The notes under the pieces are model-generated. The model was given only the letters and a program-made list of their open reading frames with translations. It had not been told where the DNA came from and did no database searches. A DNA stretch of 64,000 nucleotides from positions 62,001 to 126,000 of the forward strand of contig NZ_JAATJB010000006.1 of NCBI RefSeq assembly GCF_011927635.1. The letters run 5' to 3'. A program made the position numbers and the translations under genes. Source of the DNA: Sphingomonas trueperi. Its GTDB lineage: Bacteria > Pseudomonadota > Alphaproteobacteria > Sphingomonadales > Sphingomonadaceae. Positions 62,548-64,000 of the stretch are shown piece by piece. The first letter of the stretch is position 1. Each line of letters begins with the position of its first letter.

Positions 62548-63557
62548 GCGGGCCGATCGCCAGCATCGACGCGCTGGAAGGCGTGATCGGCAAGACGCCG
62601 GGTGCGATGCACCTCAAGGTCATCGACCATCTCGACGCGGGCGCGCTGCGCTGGATCGGGGCCGCGCCGCTGCTGTTCGCCGGCTTCGGCGACAACGCGG
62701 GCATGAGCGTGACGCTCGGCGGCGGCGGCCCCGGCTTCGCGGAAGCCGGGACGCGCGAGCTGCGCTTGCCGCCCGCCGCGCTCGACGATCCCGCGCTTGC
62801 GCGGCCCGGTGAGGCGTTCGGTTCGCTGTTCCTAGTCCCCGGTATCGGCGAGACGCTGCGCGTCAACGGCCGCGTGACTGAGGCCGGCCCGGACGGCATC
62901 CGCATCGCCGTCGAGGAATGTTACGGCCATTGCGCCAAGGCGCTGATCCGCTCCGACCTATGGGCGGCGGTGCCGGTCGCGGACGCGCCCGACGATCCGG
63001 CCGCCTTCGTCGCCGCGAGCCGCTTCCTCGCACTGGCGACGTTTGGCGAGGAAGGGCGCGCTGACCTCAGCCCCAAGGGCGATCCGGCCGGCTGCATGGC
63101 GCGGCTCGACGGCGATACGCTGTGGTTCGCCGACCGGCCCGGCAACAGGCACGTGGACAGCTTCCGCAACATCCTCACCCAGCCGCGCGTCGCGCTGGCG
63201 CTGCTGATCCCCGGCGCGAACCGCGTGGCGATCGTGCGCGGGACCGCGCAGCTCTCCACCGACGAGGATGCCCGCGCCCGGTTCGAGGTGCAGGGCAAGA
63301 CCCCGCTGCTGGCGATCGGGATCAAGGTAGAGGCGATCGACCTGCGCGCCAGCCCAGCGCTGGAGCGGGCCGCGCTGTGGCCGGTCAAGCCGGACGCGCA
63401 CGGCATCGAGCCCGCCAAGCTGTTCGTCGAGCATATCAAGCTCAACCGCAACGCCGGCCTGGCCGGGAAGCTCGCCAGCGCCGCGCTGGCGGTGCCGGGG
63501 ATGCAGGGCTTGCTCAAGAAAGGCTTGGATAAGGACTACCGCGACAATCTCTATTGA
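62544..63557 (+). CDS. PPOX-type (pyridoxamine 5'-phosphate oxidase family) flavoprotein
   Basis: 337 aa. The PPOX-like FMN-binding barrel appears from about residue 125 (FLALATFGEEGRADLSPKGDPAG, then TLWFADRPGNRHVDSFRNIL). The preceding 110 residues form a second related barrel. It resembles FMN-dependent oxidoreductases of the MSMEG_1061 type. Activity unknown; accessory cargo of the element. The ATG at 62544 overlaps the previous stop. Confidence 0.82.
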   Translation: MSGPIASIDALEGVIGKTPGAMHLKVIDHLDAGALRWIGAAPLLFAGFGDNAGMSVTLGGGGPGFAEAGTRELRLPPAALDDPALARPGEAFGSLFLVPGIGETLRVNGRVTEAGPDGIRIAVEECYGHCAKALIRSDLWAAVPVADAPDDPAAFVAASRFLALATFGEEGRADLSPKGDPAGCMARLDGDTLWFADRPGNRHVDSFRNILTQPRVALALLIPGANRVAIVRGTAQLSTDEDARARFEVQGKTPLLAIGIKVEAIDLRASPALERAALWPVKPDAHGIEPAKLFVEHIKLNRNAGLAGKLASAALAVPGMQGLLKKGLDKDYRDNLY

Positions 63558-63578
63558 TCGGCGCTCGACGTCGCCCGA

Positions 63579-63881
63579 TCAATTCAGCGCGCCGCGTTCG
63601 CTGGCCTGTTCGGACCAATGGGCGAGAACATCCTGCGTAAGCGCGCTGGTACATCTATTATGCCGGGCGATGAGCGCATCCAGAGCTGCTCGCTGATCCC
63701 CCGTCAGCTTCGCCTTGTCCAGCACGGCCATCATCTTGATGAAGACGAGCGCGGCTTTGGCATATTGCTCGCGGAATCCCGCATCATCGGCCAGATCGTC
63801 AAAATCGACTTCTTCCATGCCGGCAAGTGTCTGCCGGGCGTGGTCCAGTCCTTCCTCGATTTGCCTCTGTGTGAGCTTCAT
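63579..63881 (-). CDS. Hypothetical protein
   Basis: 100 aa all-helical acidic protein (MKLTQRQIEEGLDHARQTLAGMEEVDFDDLADDA). No family recognised. Convergent with the flavoprotein gene. Confidence 0.6.
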   Translation of the reverse strand: MKLTQRQIEEGLDHARQTLAGMEEVDFDDLADDAGFREQYAKAALVFIKMMAVLDKAKLTGDQRAALDALIARHNRCTSALTQDVLAHWSEQASERGALN

Positions 63882-64000
63882 CCTGCCGAGTCGCCCGCCA
63901 GTTCACCAAATATATCCATACTATAGAGGCTCGCGCGTCTCACGAAGAGAAGCGGCCATCCTGGCCGCATCCTGGAATTGCTTTGTTCGTGCGCGCCGGC
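63882..64000. other. Right-hand edge, no gene recognised
   Basis: Intergenic sequence with several short inverted repeats (for example GGCCATCCTGGCC) and no supported gene before the window ends. Confidence 0.5.

Larger units (their letters stand above)
53898..64000. mobile_element. Integrative element in tRNA-Arg, extends beyond window
   Basis: Starts at the 3' half of tRNA-Arg. Contents in order: large serine recombinase, GNAT/DUF1778 toxin-antitoxin, hypotheticals, ParB-like protein, SRPBCC protein, DUF736 protein and other conserved cargo. ParB-like plus DUF736 proteins are typical of alphaproteobacterial integrative and conjugative elements. No copy of the tRNA-Arg 3' end is seen further right, so the other end lies outside the window. 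Confidence 0.7.

Overview
The window is GC-rich, mostly chromosomal DNA from an alphaproteobacterium. It is most likely a sphingomonad (Sphingomonas or a close relative). The grounds are the RNase D - lptC - lptA - lptB - rpoN order, dispersed short palindromic repeats, EcfG-type stress promoter sequences, and the general protein character. This is inference from gene content; no 16S gene is present.

Core chromosome, 1-21.7 kb: a Gly-rich cold-shock protein (cut by the window edge); RNase D; the lipopolysaccharide export genes lptC, lptA and lptB leading into rpoN (sigma-54); an exported endonuclease/exonuclease/phosphatase-fold protein; a SOUL heme-binding protein; a metallo-beta-lactamase exonuclease of the ligase-associated type; gyrB; two short-chain dehydrogenases; a DUF445 membrane protein; a small sugar-acid cluster (lactonase-like amidohydrolase, zinc dehydrogenase, mutarotase, LacI regulator); and a two-component system divergent from a proline-rich secreted OB-fold protein.

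Island 1, 21.8-28.7 kb: a 6.9 kb integrative element sits in the 3' end of a tRNA-Leu(CAG) gene and is bounded by a 17-bp direct repeat. It carries a tyrosine integrase, a RepA-like ATPase, an Mrr-type endonuclease, a serine resolvase, and a BglII/BstYI-type endonuclease overlapping an MT-A70 methyltransferase. It looks like a compact mobile carrier of restriction functions, with no structural or transfer genes.

Core chromosome, 28.9-53.9 kb: an NDUFA9-like protein, uppP, glutamate synthase (gltD and gltB with a DUF2059 gene between them), a vapBC-type toxin-antitoxin pair, a glutathione transferase, a PEBP-family protein, and a stress-type dehydrogenase behind a good EcfG promoter. Next come two tiny coupled membrane peptides, a diguanylate cyclase, a periplasmic peroxiredoxin, outer-membrane phospholipase A, a HisN-type phosphatase, a CE2-like esterase and an AsmA protein. 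The stretch closes with the translation block rpmI-rplT-(lysE)-pheS-pheT and tRNA-Arg(ACG).

Island 2, 53.9 kb to beyond the right edge: an integrative element at tRNA-Arg. A large serine recombinase ends inside the antisense strand of the tRNA. Upstream of it in the same operon, with overlapping or near-touching ORFs, is a DUF1778/GNAT toxin-antitoxin pair. Cargo and backbone follow: a 716-aa ParB-like protein, an SRPBCC protein, a DUF736 protein, several hypotheticals and a PPOX-type flavoprotein. The far attachment site is not in the window.
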